Of a stretch of DNA of 6,042 nt, positions 4,852 to 6,042 are shown piece by piece. Both the position numbers and the translations under genes were made by a program. The stretch comes from Spirochaetaceae bacterium (GTDB lineage Bacteria > Spirochaetota > Spirochaetia > Treponematales > Breznakiellaceae), in the NCBI GenBank assembly GCA_031273985.1, contig JAISQV010000252.1:1-6042 (forward strand), read 5' to 3'. The notes beneath the pieces were generated by a model that saw nothing but the letters and a program-made list of their open reading frames with translations, had not been told where the DNA came from and ran no database searches. Every line of letters starts with the position of its first letter. Within the stretch, counting starts at the first letter, position 1.

Positions 4852-4892
4852 CCCCTGGAGAGAGAAAAGATGAGCGAAGCAAACTCCTGGGG
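4852..4892. repeat. Imperfect stem-loop at the end of the barrel-protein gene
   Basis: CCCCTGGAG (4852-4860) and CTCCTGGGG (4884-4892) pair with one mismatch around a 23-base loop. The structure begins 3 bases past the stop codon of the minus-strand barrel gene, so it may stabilise or end that transcript. No T-run follows it. Confidence 0.35.
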
Positions 4893-4895
4893 CGA

Positions 4896-5816
4896 TCAGA
4901 ATAATTTGAAGGAAAAGACCCCGGCAAAGCGGTAGAAGTTCAGGGAGAGGGGCTTATCCTCCAGGAGGTCCCGGTATTGGTAGTACCGGTCTTCCCGCTT
5001 GTCTATGCGGTAGCGCCAGTCGCTGAAATTCCGGTCCAGGGAGAGCTGCACGATGGCGGCAAGACTGAAACGGCGGCTAATTTGGAAGTTGGCAAGCCCC
5101 GTAAAGGTCCAGTAGGGAAGATCGTCCCCAAAAGCCCCCGTCTCAACGTAGAGCTTCCGGTAGAGCTCCGCCTGGAGCGCCAGGGTTCTCAACACCGGGG
5201 AATCCGGCATTTCGTAGGCCAGGGTATAGTTGGCCCGGTACTTGAAGCCGTTCCGGTTTTCCCCGGAATCGTTCTCAAAAACCCAGGAAACCCCCTCCGC
5301 CGCGCCCGTGTGGGCATAGTAGCCTATCTCCTGGTAGACGCGGAGCTGGACGTGGTTCCAGGCGCCGGGAAACAGGGCCGCCAGATCGAACTGCAGCGCC
5401 GCCCCGCCGTAGGCCTTCCACACGGCGGCGTCAAAGGCCCCTCCCTCGATCCGGCCGGACCCGTCCGCCTGGGGCAGGTTGAGCCCCACGCCGGTGCCCA
5501 GGGGCATGGTCCAGCCCCCGGAGATGAAGCCCCCGCCCAGAATCTGGGCAAAGGCCGCGGGGCTGAGAACCAACTCCCCCGCGCCCTTGAGACTGACCGG
5601 GGTTGCGCTGGCGGAAAAGGAGACTCTAAGATTGTTCCCCCGCGTCAGGAAGCCCTCTCCCCGGAGCATGGGGATCGTGAAGCTCTGGGCCGCGGTAAAC
5701 ATGGCTTCCGGAAGGGACGAAACGGTAAGGCTGAGATTCGTGGAACCCTCCACCTGGGCGCTGAGCCCCGGAGCAAGAACCAACACAAGGACCGGCAGTA
5801 TCCGGCATCGTTTCAT
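4896..5816 (-). CDS. Probable outer-membrane beta-barrel protein, function unknown
   Basis: The ATG at 5816 has GGAGG 6 bases upstream, giving 306 residues; an in-frame ATG at 5855 would place charged residues ahead of the signal peptide and is less likely. The N-terminus MKRCRILPVLVLVLAPGLSA is a typical signal peptide with probable cleavage near A20-Q21. The Cys at position 4 is too early for a lipobox. The mature part is rich in Gly, Ser and aromatic residues in alternating patterns, for example FKYRANYTLAYEM, YWTFTGLANFQISRRFSLAA and LNFYRFAGVFSFKLF, and it ends in Phe. These features suggest an amphipathic beta-barrel exported to the outer membrane. I recognise no named family. It appears to be a single-gene unit. 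A weak -10-like TAAAAT is at 5873-5868 with no good -35 box. Confidence 0.8.
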   Translation of the reverse strand: MKRCRILPVLVLVLAPGLSAQVEGSTNLSLTVSSLPEAMFTAAQSFTIPMLRGEGFLTRGNNLRVSFSASATPVSLKGAGELVLSPAAFAQILGGGFISGGWTMPLGTGVGLNLPQADGSGRIEGGAFDAAVWKAYGGAALQFDLAALFPGAWNHVQLRVYQEIGYYAHTGAAEGVSWVFENDSGENRNGFKYRANYTLAYEMPDSPVLRTLALQAELYRKLYVETGAFGDDLPYWTFTGLANFQISRRFSLAAIVQLSLDRNFSDWRYRIDKREDRYYQYRDLLEDKPLSLNFYRFAGVFSFKLF

Positions 5817-5876
5817 GGCAAGCCTCCTAAACCTTTTATGCGCGCAGCACGGCAAACTCCGGGCTTGATTTTATCC

Positions 5877-5914
5877 AAAACCACTCAAATTATTCATAAT
5901 TTGAGTGGTTTTTT
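5877..5914. terminator. Strong intrinsic terminator-type hairpin
   Basis: AAAACCACTCAAATTAT (5877-5893) and ATAATTTGAGTGGTTTT (5896-5912) are perfectly complementary over 17 bp; the realistic loop is TTCA. The plus strand ends in six T (5909-5914) and the minus strand in four, so it may work in both directions. It lies about 60 bases upstream of the barrel gene and probably ends a gene entering from the right edge on the minus strand. Attenuation of the barrel gene is a less likely alternative. Confidence 0.7.
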
Positions 5915-5949
5915 CCTTGCTTACCAATGTCAACAAGTTAAGAAATTTT

Positions 5950-6038
5950 GTCCACAGATTTTCGCAGATTTTTACGGATTAAGAAGGTTTTGGAACGAAA
6001 ATCCGTGTAATCCGTATACTCCGTGTAAATCCGCGGAC
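5950..6038. repeat. Imperfect inverted repeat of GATT/ATCC-periodic DNA
   Basis: The left arm (5950-5981) begins GTCCACAGATT and ends TTACGGATTA. The right arm (6008-6038) is its approximate reverse complement, ending AATCCGCGGAC. Each arm is itself a 10-11-base repeat: CACAGATT, CGCAGATT, ACGGATT on the left; TCCGTGTAA twice between 6002 and 6028 on the right. From general recall, CGCAGATT/ACGGATT strings of this type are common intergenic repeats in diverse bacteria. The element may continue past the edge. Confidence 0.65.
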
Positions 6039-6042
6039 TGTC

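Noticed and set aside
4726..4935. 69-codon plus-strand open frame in the UroD/barrel intergenic region
   Set aside because: It spans a hairpin and a candidate promoter, has no ribosome site and ends inside the barrel gene.

Overview
The window looks like chromosomal DNA of a moderately GC-rich Gram-negative bacterium. A spirochaete, perhaps a treponeme of the termite-gut type, is my best guess. This rests on overall style: an Hpt plus REC/HD-GYP signalling pair, an outer-membrane barrel protein ending in Phe, a UroD-like methyltransferase relative, and repeat-rich GC spacers. No marker gene confirms it. There are no rRNA or tRNA genes, CRISPR arrays or transposases.

Layout. (1) Positions 1-829, minus strand: a metal-resistance operon. 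A SmtB-like ArsR repressor (381-731) has its own promoter and operator (758-829). It is followed, with a one-base stop/start overlap, by a gene with an extremely His/Cys-rich N-terminus, probably a metal exporter, that runs off the left edge. (2) Positions 834-1686: no credible gene. The first part (834-1175) is a set of nested inverted repeats, including a mobile-element-like palindrome at 1084-1148. The second part is a GC-rich spacer crowded with short hairpins and G-runs. (3) Positions 1687-3088, minus strand: a two-gene signalling operon, a stand-alone Hpt protein and a REC/HD-GYP response regulator overlapping by 8 bases. (4) Positions 3230-3592, plus strand: a divergent glyoxalase/VOC-fold protein. 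The 141-base gap before it holds promoters facing both ways. (5) Positions 3650-4690, minus strand: a UroD/MtaA-family protein, convergent with the VOC gene. (6) Positions 4896-5816, minus strand: a signal-peptide-bearing, probable outer-membrane beta-barrel protein. (7) Positions 5877-6042: a perfect 17-bp terminator-type hairpin, then a dispersed-repeat-like inverted repeat reaching almost to the right edge.

Functional reading. The repressor/transporter pair is a metal-responsive efflux module: the repressor sits on its own promoter until Zn, Cd or Co binds, then releases it. The Hpt/HD-GYP pair would take phosphate from a histidine kinase not in this window and turn it into cyclic-di-GMP hydrolysis. 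The VOC, UroD-like and barrel genes have no obvious link to those modules. I found no clear new multi-gene system. The most unusual material is the nested repeat block at 834-1175 and the duplicated metal-binding module at the left edge.
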